Shown one piece after another: positions 26,888-34,716 of a DNA stretch of 40,075 nt (within the stretch, counting starts at the first letter, position 1; the number at the start of each line of letters is the position of its first letter). The stretch lies in the NCBI GenBank assembly GCA_045594645.1, contig JAZNYY010000050.1:1-40075 (forward strand), in the 5' to 3' direction. The DNA comes from Fimenecus sp045594645 (lineage in GTDB: Bacteria; Bacillota; Clostridia; Oscillospirales; Acutalibacteraceae). The notes under the pieces are model-generated. The model was not told the DNA's origin, ran no database searches, and saw only the letters and a program-made list of their open reading frames with translations. A program made the position numbers and the translations under genes.

Positions 26888-27970
26888 ATGGCAAGAGTTT
26901 ACAATTTTTCAGCAGGTCCCTCACAGCTTCCCGAAGAGGTACTCAAAAAGGCTGCGGCAGAAATGCTCGATTACGAAGGCAGCGGCCAATCAGTTATGGA
27001 AATGAGCCATCGCTCAAAGGTTTATGACAGTATTATTAAGGGTGCAGAAAAGCTTCTTCGTGAGCTTATGAATATTCCTGACAATTATAAGGTGCTTTTC
27101 TTGCAGGGTGGTGCTTCAACACAGTTTGCGGCAATTCCCCTCAACTTTATGAATAAAAATGGCAAGGCTGATTTTGTAATTACAGGTCAGTGGGCTAAAA
27201 AAGCTTATCAAGAGGCACAGAAATACGGTGAATGTAATATTGTGGCATCTTCTGCAGATAAAACATTTTCATATATCCCCAAGCTCGATAAGAATACGTT
27301 TACAAAAGATGCAGACTATTTCTACATCTGTATGAACAATACAATTTACGGAACAGTTTATCACGAATTACCCGACACGGGCGATGTTCCGCTTATTGCA
27401 GATATTTCTTCTTGCTTCCTTTCAGAACCTATTGATGTTACAAAATTTGCAATGCTTTATGGTGGTGCACAGAAAAATGTTGCTCCCGCAGGACTTACAA
27501 TCTGTATTATCCGCGAGGATATGCTCGGTAATGCAAGAGACATCACACCCACAATGCTCAACTACAAAACCATGGCTGACAATGATTCTCTTTACAACAC
27601 TCCCCCCTGCTACACAATTTATATTTGCAAGCTCGTTCTAGAATGGCTTAAAGATTTAGGCGGACTTGAAGCAATGAAAGAAAGAAACGAGAAGAAAGCA
27701 AAAATTCTTTACGATTTTCTTGATAACAGCAAGATGTTTAAGGGAACTGTAGTTCCTGAAGACCGTTCACTTATGAATGTTCCATTTGTTACAGACAGCG
27801 AAGAGCTTAATGCAAAATTCATTAAAGAAGCAACAGAAGCAGGCTTTGTAAACCTTAAGGGTCATCGTTCCGTTGGCGGTATGAGAGCATCTATCTACAA
27901 CGCAATGCCCGTTGAAGGCGTTGAAAAGCTCGTTGCATTTATGGCTGATTTTGAAAAAGCAAATTCATAA
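26888..27970 (+). CDS. serC: Phosphoserine aminotransferase
   Basis: SerC is a PLP enzyme that makes 3-phosphoserine from 3-phosphohydroxypyruvate and glutamate, step two of serine synthesis. The 360 residues begin with the typical NFSAGPSQLP. The sequence also has FLQGGASTQF (substrate/PLP phosphate site), the PLP lysine K196 in YGGAQKNVAPAG, and the C-terminal GHRSVGGMRAS motif. The start is ATG 26888, with GGAGG 8 nt upstream; an in-frame TTG at 26873 would put the ribosome site inside the gene. serA follows 12 nt downstream, so the two first steps of the pathway are made together. serB is not in the window. Confidence 0.97.
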   Translation: MARVYNFSAGPSQLPEEVLKKAAAEMLDYEGSGQSVMEMSHRSKVYDSIIKGAEKLLRELMNIPDNYKVLFLQGGASTQFAAIPLNFMNKNGKADFVITGQWAKKAYQEAQKYGECNIVASSADKTFSYIPKLDKNTFTKDADYFYICMNNTIYGTVYHELPDTGDVPLIADISSCFLSEPIDVTKFAMLYGGAQKNVAPAGLTICIIREDMLGNARDITPTMLNYKTMADNDSLYNTPPCYTIYICKLVLEWLKDLGGLEAMKERNEKKAKILYDFLDNSKMFKGTVVPEDRSLMNVPFVTDSEELNAKFIKEATEAGFVNLKGHRSVGGMRASIYNAMPVEGVEKLVAFMADFEKANS

Positions 27971-27982
27971 GGAGTAAACACT

Positions 27983-29146
27983 ATGTACAATATACTTACA
28001 CTTAACAAGATTTCTGAAACCGGACTTTGCCGTTTCAGCGACAAATACAGCTACTCTGCAAACACAGAAGCACCCGATGCCATTCTTGTGCGTTCAGCAT
28101 CAATGCACGATATGGTTTTGAATGAAAACACTATCGCAATTGCCCGTGCAGGTGCAGGCGTAAACAATATTCCCGTTGACAAATGCAGTGAAGACGGTGT
28201 TGTTGTATTCAACACACCCGGTGCAAACGCAAACGCAGTTAAAGAGCTTGTAATTGCGGGTCTTCTTCTTGCTTCAAGAAAGGTTATTCCCGCAATTGAA
28301 TGGGCAAAAACGCTCAAAGGAAATGGTGACACAGTTCCTAAGGATGTTGAAAAGGGCAAGAGCGCTTTTGCAGGCCCCGAAATTCTTGGCAAAACATTAG
28401 GTGTTGTAGGTCTTGGTGCAATCGGTATTCTTGTTGCTAACACCGCGGCAGCTCTTGGTATGAAGGTTATCGGTTATGACCCTTATCTTTCAGTTAAGCA
28501 GAGTATCAACCTTAATCATCATGTCAAATTTACAGATGATTTGAATGAAATAATTACAAATTCAGATTATATTTCGCTTCATGTTCCGCTTAATGACAGC
28601 ACAAGAGGTCTTGTAAATAAAAATACGATAACACAGATGAAAGATGCTGTTCGAATTCTTAACTTTGCACGAGGAGAGCTTGTTGACAGTAATGATATTC
28701 TTGAAGCTTTACAGAGTGGCAAGGTAGCGGCTTATGTTACAGACTTTCCAAATGACGCTGTTATTGGTGCACCCGGAGTTATTGCTATCCCCCATCTTGG
28801 CGCATCAACTCCCGAATCAGAGGACAACTGTGCAATTATGGCAGTTGACCAGATTGCTGATTTCCTTGAAAACGGTAACATTGTAAACTCTGTTAACTTC
28901 CCAGCTATTTCATTACCCGCAAGCGACAAGCACAGACTTACAATTGCGCACAAAAACATTGCCGGTATTGTAAGCAAGATAACATCTGCATTTGCAAATG
29001 AAGATGTTAATATTGACAATATGGTTAACAAGTCAAAGGGCGAATATGCTTACACAATTGTTGAGACAGACACAGAACCTTCACCCGAAGCCATTGAGGC
29101 ACTTAAGAAAATCAGCGGTATTATCAGAATAAGAGTTTTAAAATAA
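27983..29146 (+). CDS. serA: D-3-phosphoglycerate dehydrogenase
   Basis: SerA oxidises 3-phosphoglycerate with NAD, the first step of serine synthesis. The 387-residue protein has the NAD-binding Rossmann motif VGLGAIGILVANTA, the arginine in LNFARGELVD, the catalytic His in IPHLGASTPESEDNCA, and a short C-terminal ACT domain (about 315-387). The ACT domain may sense serine. It is the short type, without the extra ASB domain of longer enzymes. The ribosome site is AAGGAG before ATG. Confidence 0.96.
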   Translation: MYNILTLNKISETGLCRFSDKYSYSANTEAPDAILVRSASMHDMVLNENTIAIARAGAGVNNIPVDKCSEDGVVVFNTPGANANAVKELVIAGLLLASRKVIPAIEWAKTLKGNGDTVPKDVEKGKSAFAGPEILGKTLGVVGLGAIGILVANTAAALGMKVIGYDPYLSVKQSINLNHHVKFTDDLNEIITNSDYISLHVPLNDSTRGLVNKNTITQMKDAVRILNFARGELVDSNDILEALQSGKVAAYVTDFPNDAVIGAPGVIAIPHLGASTPESEDNCAIMAVDQIADFLENGNIVNSVNFPAISLPASDKHRLTIAHKNIAGIVSKITSAFANEDVNIDNMVNKSKGEYAYTIVETDTEPSPEAIEALKKISGIIRIRVLK

Positions 29147-29161
29147 TCACAATATAAGTGA

Positions 29162-29197
29162 AGAACCGATAGCGATTAAGCTGTCGGTTCTTTTTTA
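29162..29197 (+). terminator. Terminator after serA, overlapping the convergent exonuclease gene
   Basis: AAGAACCGATAGC (29162-29174) pairs with GCTGTCGGTTCTT (29181-29193) with one G-T pair, and then TTTT. The right arm also codes the last residues of the convergent gene. On the minus strand the T run is weak, so it mainly serves serA. Confidence 0.85.
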
Positions 29198-30051
29198 TCG
29201 TCATTTTCTTTTGTATGAATAATTTCGCTATAGTTTCGTTTAATGTCAAGTCTGTCATAAAACTTTTTAACGCGAAGATTTACTCTGAATTCGCGGTTAC
29301 AGTTGGGGCAGAAAAAAACACCTCTGAACGACTGATTCATAAACTTCCATTTTTTCTTTGTTTCAACCTTTCCGCCACAAATGTCGCAATAGCAATTAAA
29401 GAGATTTTTATCAATGAGTGGGTCATTTTTATCTTTAATTACATAGGGCTTGAAGTCAAGTCGGGCATAGAATTCTTTATCACAAACCTTAATAAATTCG
29501 GTTAATTTATCAGCATTAAACACCTTTTTAAAGCATTCTGCACTCAAAAGACTATCATCAAGCGCTCTGTGATGAGGATATTTTTCGGGGTCAATTTCAA
29601 GACAGCCCGCCGCATAAGAAAGACCTGCTTGCTGAACATTTTCCATATTTATAAAGCATTGACAAAACTTTTGCAAATCAGCATATCTTGTGACAAAATC
29701 AATGCTTTTTGTGTTGAGAAAACACTTGAAATTTGTTTGCAGAGTTCGAATATCCGTGTCGCCCCAAGTCATAATTAAGGCGTCATCCCCTACCCATTTT
29801 CTAAAATCTTCAATAACATCCTTAAAGGGTCTGCCGTGACGAACATCTTCATTTGTAATATGAGTAAGATTTTTAATTCGTGAACGAAGCTTCTTTGAAA
29901 CCACAGGTTTAACAAGCTCTGAAAAGGTACCAATCGTATTAAGGTTATCGTCAAGTTTGACTGCACCGATTTCGATAATTTCATTTATAAACTTTTCAGC
30001 GGATTTCATATAAGAATTGTTCCACTCTAAATCCATTATTATGTAATTCAT
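29176..30051 (-). CDS. DEDDh 3'-5' exonuclease with C-terminal zinc ribbon
   Basis: The 291-residue protein is a DnaQ-like exonuclease of the KapD/ERI-1 type. Metal ligands are visible in order: Asp7 and Glu9 in IIMDLEWN, an Asp in TWGDTDIRTL (about 98), and His and Asp in HHRALDDS (about 160). After the nuclease domain a C-terminal part (about 215-275) has two CxxC pairs, CDICGG and CPNCNREF, 25-30 residues apart, a likely zinc ribbon that could bind nucleic acid. The substrate is unknown; relatives trim RNA ends or degrade short single strands. It is the last gene of the folate operon, after folK, with GGGTGG as ribosome site. The link to folate genes is probably only positional. Confidence 0.87.
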   Translation of the reverse strand: MNYIIMDLEWNNSYMKSAEKFINEIIEIGAVKLDDNLNTIGTFSELVKPVVSKKLRSRIKNLTHITNEDVRHGRPFKDVIEDFRKWVGDDALIMTWGDTDIRTLQTNFKCFLNTKSIDFVTRYADLQKFCQCFINMENVQQAGLSYAAGCLEIDPEKYPHHRALDDSLLSAECFKKVFNADKLTEFIKVCDKEFYARLDFKPYVIKDKNDPLIDKNLFNCYCDICGGKVETKKKWKFMNQSFRGVFFCPNCNREFRVNLRVKKFYDRLDIKRNYSEIIHTKENDDKKEPTA

Positions 30052-30071
30052 AAACCACCCAAAAACGCTGT

Positions 30072-30554
30072 TTATATTATTTTATCTTTTGAACAGTAAA
30101 ACCGCACACCGTTATTTGTGAGTGCATTTTCAACCGTTTTCCTGTCTAAAAGACCATCAAAGCTCAAATCAAGCAACGGCTTTAATACAAAATCACGCTC
30201 CATCATACGAGGATGTGGCAAAATAAGTGTTTTTGTATTTTTTACCTCGTTTTCATATAAAAGCAAATCTATATCAATTATACGAGGACCGTTTTTGATT
30301 GTTCGCACCCTACCGAGTCCTGCCTCAATGCCCAATGCTGCGCCAAGAAGATTATCAGAATTAAGCTCTGTTTCAACCTCAACAACGATATTCAAAAAAT
30401 CATCTTGATTGTCATATCCCACAGGGTCTGTTTCATAGACATTTGAACAATCTGTAACCTTTGTAAGAGGTAAAAGGTTAAGCACTGAAATGGAGTCTGC
30501 AAGATTTTTAAGCTTATCACCGATATTTGTGCCTATTCCAAGATACGCCCTCAT
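30072..30554 (-). CDS. folK: 2-amino-4-hydroxy-6-hydroxymethyldihydropteridine diphosphokinase
   Basis: FolK transfers pyrophosphate from ATP to the pterin, making the substrate of FolP. At 160 residues it has the usual length, with AYLGIGTNIGDK at the N terminus, NVYETDPVGYDNQDDFLN, and the catalytic GPRIIDIDLLLYENE followed by LPHPRMMERDFVLKPL. Its ATG overlaps the folB stop by four bases (ATGA), so it is translationally coupled. Confidence 0.96.
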   Translation of the reverse strand: MRAYLGIGTNIGDKLKNLADSISVLNLLPLTKVTDCSNVYETDPVGYDNQDDFLNIVVEVETELNSDNLLGAALGIEAGLGRVRTIKNGPRIIDIDLLLYENEVKNTKTLILPHPRMMERDFVLKPLLDLSFDGLLDRKTVENALTNNGVRFYCSKDKII

Positions 30555-30913
30555 ACTCTCGACCTCTCAATTTCAACCGCAACATAAGAAAAATCTGCTT
30601 TGATTGGTGCTTCGGGCTTTTTAAGAAGAATTTTCAAAGTGCAGATTTTATCGAATTCTTCAAAAAGAGCATCAGCAACTCTTTGTGCGACTCTTTCAAG
30701 TAAATCATTCTTTTCGCTTTGTGCCACTCTGCGAACGGCTTTAATTATTTTGGCATAGCTTACCGTATCGTCGACATTATCAGTTGCACAAGGTGTTGTT
30801 AAATCAACGCCCGCTTCAATATCAAATATGAAATTTTGACCGTTAATCTTTTCTTCGGGGTTAACCCCGTGATAACAGAAAAGCTTTAAATCCTTAACAA
30901 TTATTTTATCCAT
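30551..30913 (-). CDS. folB: Dihydroneopterin aldolase
   Basis: FolB cleaves 7,8-dihydroneopterin to the hydroxymethylpterin used by FolK. The protein is 120 residues with the typical start DKIIVKDLKLFCYHGVNPEE, the SYAKI segment and a C-terminal KPEAPIKADFSYVAVEIER. The frame stays open upstream to 30964, but that part lies inside the neighbouring inverted-repeat element. ATG 30913 has AGAGG 5 nt upstream and matches family length. The ribosome site is at the very edge of the element, so structures formed by the element may affect translation. Confidence 0.95.
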   Translation of the reverse strand: MDKIIVKDLKLFCYHGVNPEEKINGQNFIFDIEAGVDLTTPCATDNVDDTVSYAKIIKAVRRVAQSEKNDLLERVAQRVADALFEEFDKICTLKILLKKPEAPIKADFSYVAVEIERSRV

Positions 30914-30922
30914 ATTAACCTC

Positions 30923-31200
30923 TAAGGTGAGAAGAGCCGAACCGAATACGGTTTTTGACGGCAACTTTTCGCCTATTCTTCGTTAAAAATCTTGTAATAC
31001 GGCAGTATGACTGCGATTTTATGCCTTGAATAGACAAAAATTTCCTCGTCAAAAACTGCCTTGCACCGTAAATACTTGAAATTAAGATGAATTTTTGCTT
31101 TTGAGACCGCAGATTTGCTGACGCAAATCAAGGATGAAAAAGTGAAAATTCGCTGAAGTTCTGTATTTACGGCGTGTTTGGTTCGACTCTTCTCACCTTA
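30923..31200. mobile_element. MITE-like element with 29-bp terminal inverted repeats and two internal hairpins
   Basis: The ends, 30923-30951 and 31200-31172, match at 25 of 29 positions, starting TAAGGTGAGAAGAG. Between them lie two long imperfect hairpins. One spans 30949-31060, with the apical stem GCAGT/ACTGC. The other spans 31066-31172, with CCGTAAATAC at its base pairing with GTATTTACGG and GATTTGC/GCAAATC at its tip. It codes for no transposase. It lies between folP and folB and supplies the last codons and stop of folP. TTAAC occurs near both ends, but not exactly at the left end, so a target duplication is not proven. I cannot see a second copy in the window. Confidence 0.7.
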
Positions 31201-32015
31201 ACAACCGCATCGACCATTTTAGAAGCCAATGCATTTTCTTTGACATTATGCACTCTTATAAAATCTGTGCCCCCTGCTATTGCCAGAACATCCGCAGCAA
31301 TAGTGCCGTAAACTCTGTCATAGCCATCAGTATTTGTAGCATTTGCAACCACTCGTTTTGATGAGAGTGCAGTAAGTAATGCAACATCTTTTATTTTAAG
31401 CTGATTCACATTCCTGATAAGTTCAATATTCTGCTCGTGAGTTTTGCCGAAGCCGATACCCATATCGAGCATAATCTGATTTTCAGGAATGCCGAATTCA
31501 TCGCATTTAAAAAGCATATCTTTGAAAAACGAAACAACATCTTCTGTAACAGTAGTTTTATATTCGGGTACAGTTTGTGCATCGCCACCGCCTGTGTGCA
31601 TAATCACCCAACCGCAGTTGTAATCGCGAATTAATTGTGCCATTTTTTCATTAAATACGCCACTTACATCATTGATGATAGACGCACCGTTTTGAAGTGC
31701 ATATTCAGCCACTTCGGGATAAAAGGTATCAACTGAAATGACCGCACCCGTTTCATCATAAAGCATTGGAAGATAATTCTTGATAATTTCTAATTCTTCA
31801 TCCGCCGAAAGCTGAATACACCCGGGGCGAGTTGACTGTGCACCGATATCAATTATATCTGCGCCGTCAATAAGCATCTGCTTTGCATGTTCCAGCGCTT
31901 TTTTAGGCGAATTATATAATCCGCCGTCAAAAAATGAATCTGCAGTTACATTGAGAATGCCCATTATATAAGTTTTTTCCCCCAGAGGAAAAGTAAAATT
32001 CTTACCTGAAAACAT
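31167..32015 (-). CDS. folP: Dihydropteroate synthase
   Basis: FolP joins the pterin pyrophosphate with p-aminobenzoate to make dihydropteroate; it is the sulfonamide target. The protein is 282 residues, a TIM barrel with IMGILNVTADSFFDGG, DIIDIGAQSTRPG, ASIINDVSG, MLDMGIGFGKT and the final RVHNVKENA. The start ATG 32015 shares one base with the folE stop (TAATG). The open frame extends upstream into folE, but that is not used. The last ten residues (KVRRVEPNTP) and the stop are coded by the inverted-repeat element, so the original C terminus was probably altered by insertion without harming the barrel. Confidence 0.95.
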   Translation of the reverse strand: MFSGKNFTFPLGEKTYIMGILNVTADSFFDGGLYNSPKKALEHAKQMLIDGADIIDIGAQSTRPGCIQLSADEELEIIKNYLPMLYDETGAVISVDTFYPEVAEYALQNGASIINDVSGVFNEKMAQLIRDYNCGWVIMHTGGGDAQTVPEYKTTVTEDVVSFFKDMLFKCDEFGIPENQIMLDMGIGFGKTHEQNIELIRNVNQLKIKDVALLTALSSKRVVANATNTDGYDRVYGTIAADVLAIAGGTDFIRVHNVKENALASKMVDAVVKVRRVEPNTP

Positions 32016-32578
32016 TATTTTGAACCCAAAAGAGTCATAACCTCGGCTCTTGTGCGGGCATCCTTTCTTATAGTACCGCGAAGCACTGATGTCTGCGTTT
32101 GCGAGCCTGCAGCTCTTATTCCGCGCATCGTCATACAAAGGTGCTCTGCTTCAATTACTACTGCAACTCCTTTAGGATTCATCTCTTTTTGAATAAAGTC
32201 TGCAATCTGTGCAGTTAGACGCTCTTGAAGCTGTGGGCGACGAGCAAAGCTATTAACAATTCTCGCAAGCTTTGAAAGTCCGATTACAAGCCCATCGTCA
32301 TTAGGAATATATGCAATGTGCGCCTTACCCACAAATGGTAAGAAATGATGCTCACACATTGAATACATTGGAATATCGCGGACAATTACGATTTCGTCAC
32401 TTTGTCCCTCACGAAACATTTTAAGATGCTTTTCGGGATTCTCGGTAAGTCCCGAAAAGATTTCTTCATACATATTTGCGACGCGCTTTGGTGTCTCAAC
32501 CAAGCCCTCACGGTCGGGGTCTTCACCAATTGCAATTAATATTTCGCGAAACGCACGCTCAATTCTTTCTTTATCCAT
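32015..32578 (-). CDS. folE: GTP cyclohydrolase I
   Basis: FolE turns GTP into dihydroneopterin triphosphate, the first step of folate synthesis. At 187 residues it has the usual length. The zinc ligands are Cys75 and His78 in MCEHHFLPF plus a Cys in EHLCMTMRGI (about 146). Also present are the family motifs VGLSKLAR (here VIGLSKLARIV) and RRPQLQERLT. It lies only 4 nt after the transglutaminase-like gene, so it shares that transcript. Confidence 0.97.
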   Translation of the reverse strand: MDKERIERAFREILIAIGEDPDREGLVETPKRVANMYEEIFSGLTENPEKHLKMFREGQSDEIVIVRDIPMYSMCEHHFLPFVGKAHIAYIPNDDGLVIGLSKLARIVNSFARRPQLQERLTAQIADFIQKEMNPKGVAVVIEAEHLCMTMRGIRAAGSQTQTSVLRGTIRKDARTRAEVMTLLGSK

Positions 32579-32582
32579 TTTA

Positions 32583-33755
32583 TCAACCTTCTTTAAATAT
32601 TAAACACAAATAATTCTGCTCGTCCAATGTATAATACTCAATTTCATCCCTTTGCAAATCCTTACCGCTCTTTCTGACGGCATCACCGACAAAATCAAAA
32701 AATGCATAATTATTATTCTCAAGAGTTTTCATTGCCTTGGACAACTGCTCTTCATTTGCAAAAAGAATTTCGACTATATTGTCACCGCTTCTGAGCTCAT
32801 CTGCTACGGGCGAAACTAATTCGTCATAGTTTTTAAAGCTTTCTACATACAATTTGTTAACTACAAAATAATTGGCATTCATACTGACGCAATTATTGTT
32901 ATCGGGTACAAGATTTATATGGTCACGAGAAATAATATTGTCATTAACATTAAAATACAGATAGCCTATACCGTTTTCGTTTCCTGTATCATTCCATGTG
33001 GCATCAAGGTGATAATTCTCACCGTCAATTTCAACGATATTCCACATATGAGCCTCTGTGCCTTCTTCATTAACACCGTCACCAACGACAAGATAATTGC
33101 GAATTCCTACTCTGTCAAGCAACAACTGCATTGCGCGGGAATAGCCCTCGCAAATTGCCTCACCGTCAATTAAAGCACTATAAGCGGTATCACCCATTTT
33201 ACCAAAAGTATCTTCGTTATATACCGTCATATCACAAACACAATCGTGAAAATAGAGTTCTTTCTCATAATCGGTCGTTAGATTTTCAGAGCCTTTGACA
33301 ATTTTATCAATTTTTTTATCAAGAGTATCACTCATCTTTTCTGAGGTTGAGCGGTCAAATCTATAATTTGGTGAAAACTCAATTGAAGTTCCGTAATCAA
33401 CAAAAGTATAATTAACATCAACCCAAAAGAATTCAGAGTTATCATAAAGAACCGCAACAAAAAGTTCCTTCAATTCTTCTTCAGTAACCTCAATGCGTCG
33501 GGAGTCTGTAAAATCGGTAAACATTGAATATAGCATTATGTAAGCCTGCTGTTGCTCATTATTTAACTCGTTATAATAATAAAATGTTTTGGTATTTAAC
33601 TGACTTTCAAATTCTATTTGCTCTTGTTCGGTAATTCGGTCGTCATAAATTTGCTTCCAATCAATGAAAGCTTCAAGCTTCGCAACAAATACACCACCGA
33701 AAATCACAAATACCACAAAAAGAATTGAAATAATTACAGAAGCTTTTCTTTTCAT
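32583..33755 (-). CDS. Membrane-anchored transglutaminase-like protein
   Basis: The 390-residue protein has an N-terminal membrane anchor or signal (about 6-27) and an exported region. The transglutaminase-like core (about 150-260) has the likely catalytic Cys in GEAICEGYSRAMQLLL (about 200), His in EAHMWNIVEIDG (about 238) and Asp in YHLDATWND (about 250). Such bacterial proteins are usually proteases or peptidoglycan/protein-modifying enzymes at the cell surface; the substrate is unknown. It lies 2 nt after the LCP-like gene and 4 nt before folE, so two envelope genes lead the folate operon. The stop is TGA. Confidence 0.88.
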   Translation of the reverse strand: MKRKASVIISILFVVFVIFGGVFVAKLEAFIDWKQIYDDRITEQEQIEFESQLNTKTFYYYNELNNEQQQAYIMLYSMFTDFTDSRRIEVTEEELKELFVAVLYDNSEFFWVDVNYTFVDYGTSIEFSPNYRFDRSTSEKMSDTLDKKIDKIVKGSENLTTDYEKELYFHDCVCDMTVYNEDTFGKMGDTAYSALIDGEAICEGYSRAMQLLLDRVGIRNYLVVGDGVNEEGTEAHMWNIVEIDGENYHLDATWNDTGNENGIGYLYFNVNDNIISRDHINLVPDNNNCVSMNANYFVVNKLYVESFKNYDELVSPVADELRSGDNIVEILFANEEQLSKAMKTLENNNYAFFDFVGDAVRKSGKDLQRDEIEYYTLDEQNYLCLIFKEG

Positions 33756-33757
33756 AG

Positions 33758-34600
33758 CTATTCCCTTTCAGCACTTGTCACAGGCATAAACTTATCTTCT
33801 GCATTTGCGTAGATTTTAAGATTTTCAATGCTTTCTGAATAATCTATAACCGAAATATCGGTTTCGCCTGCATTGACAAAATCAGTAAACAAGCTTTGGG
33901 AATTATCGGTATATTTAGGAACCAAAACAGAATTAATTACATCGCAAAGAATTTGTTCACGGGTTGAATTGTTGCTTATCAACAAATAATTCAATGCGTA
34001 TGCACCCGAAACGGTTTGCTTACCTTTATCAAGTTCAAGACTTATACCATTTGAATCATAATCAATATTTTCAGCTACATTTATGGTAATTCCGTCAAAT
34101 AACGAGAGAATTTCTTTTGCGCCAGCTCGGTCACATATGAAATATTTATCTACAGAAATTTTATAGCTTTCGCTAAAGGCAGATTTCAACTCAAGAACAG
34201 AATTATTCTTATAAATCTCTCCACAAGTTGACGAATTACCGTTAAGAGATAGTTTTGTTTTGGAATCAATGCACTTAACAATCATTGACTGGTTATTAAA
34301 ATCGCACTCAACGGTAAAGGCAAAATCGAATTCTTCTTTACTGTCAGCGCACACAAAAAGCACCGTTGATTTTCCCGAAAGAGAATTAACGGAGTATATT
34401 GGTTCGGTTGTACTTTCATTTGACTCGGTAGTTGTTTCTTCGGGCTTTTCGACAAAGTTGTTAAAGTCAAAATCAATTGAATACATAAAAAGAAACACCG
34501 ATGCCAAACCGAGAATTACAACAAATGCACCAAAAGCTATTATAAAATATTTTAAAGTCCCTTTATTTCGGGAATTTTTTTCAAAAAGATTTTTACTCAT
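33758..34600 (-). CDS. Divergent LytR-CpsA-Psr-like membrane protein
   Basis: The 280-residue protein has one N-terminal transmembrane helix (about 16-42), a Glu/Thr/Ser-rich linker, and an extracytoplasmic domain with the outline of an LCP fold. The matching pieces are STVLFVCADSKEEFDFAF, a stretch of ISVDKYFICDRAGAKEI with LFDGITINV, and SGAYALNYLLISNNSTREQI. LCP enzymes move polymers such as teichoic acid onto peptidoglycan. Several of the usual Arg/Asp residues appear to be lacking (SKEEFDF in place of R...DT), so it may be inactive or have another role. Assignment is from pattern memory only. It is the first gene of the operon; the ribosome site is weak (GGTG). Confidence 0.7.
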   Translation of the reverse strand: MSKNLFEKNSRNKGTLKYFIIAFGAFVVILGLASVFLFMYSIDFDFNNFVEKPEETTTESNESTTEPIYSVNSLSGKSTVLFVCADSKEEFDFAFTVECDFNNQSMIVKCIDSKTKLSLNGNSSTCGEIYKNNSVLELKSAFSESYKISVDKYFICDRAGAKEILSLFDGITINVAENIDYDSNGISLELDKGKQTVSGAYALNYLLISNNSTREQILCDVINSVLVPKYTDNSQSLFTDFVNAGETDISVIDYSESIENLKIYANAEDKFMPVTSAERE

Positions 34601-34629
34601 AATTACACCAAAAACAAATATATAAAGTT

Positions 34630-34658
34630 AGTATATCACAAATAATATTTATAAACAA
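34630..34658 (-). promoter_or_regulatory. Promoter of the LCP-TGase-folate operon
   Basis: On the minus strand, TTGTTT (34658-34653) and TATACT (34635-34630) are 17 nt apart, 29 nt before the start codon. No other clear promoter is seen before folE, so the folate genes probably depend on it. Confidence 0.65.
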
Positions 34659-34681
34659 CAGTTAAAACACTTTTATTTAAT

Positions 34682-34710
34682 AAAAATCCCGCAAGATTTC
34701 TCCTGCGGGA
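34682..34710 (-). terminator. Terminator of the sugar transferase gene
   Basis: TCCCGCA (34687-34693) pairs with TGCGGGA (34704-34710). On the minus strand the stem is followed by TTTTTA. It lies 6 nt past the stop codon. Confidence 0.8.
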
Positions 34711-34716
34711 AGTGGT

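Noticed and set aside
30914..30964. Longer FolB start
   Set aside because: The extra residues come from the inverted-repeat element; ATG 30913 has a ribosome site and matches family length.
30914..31166. Tetrahydrofolate riboswitch in the folate operon
   Set aside because: The structure is two long hairpins within terminal inverted repeats, placed between folP and folB rather than ahead of the first gene, and no THF riboswitch core is recognised.
32016..32138. Longer FolP start inside folE
   Set aside because: The extra 41 residues are folE read in another frame; TAATG coupling and the family start support ATG 32015.
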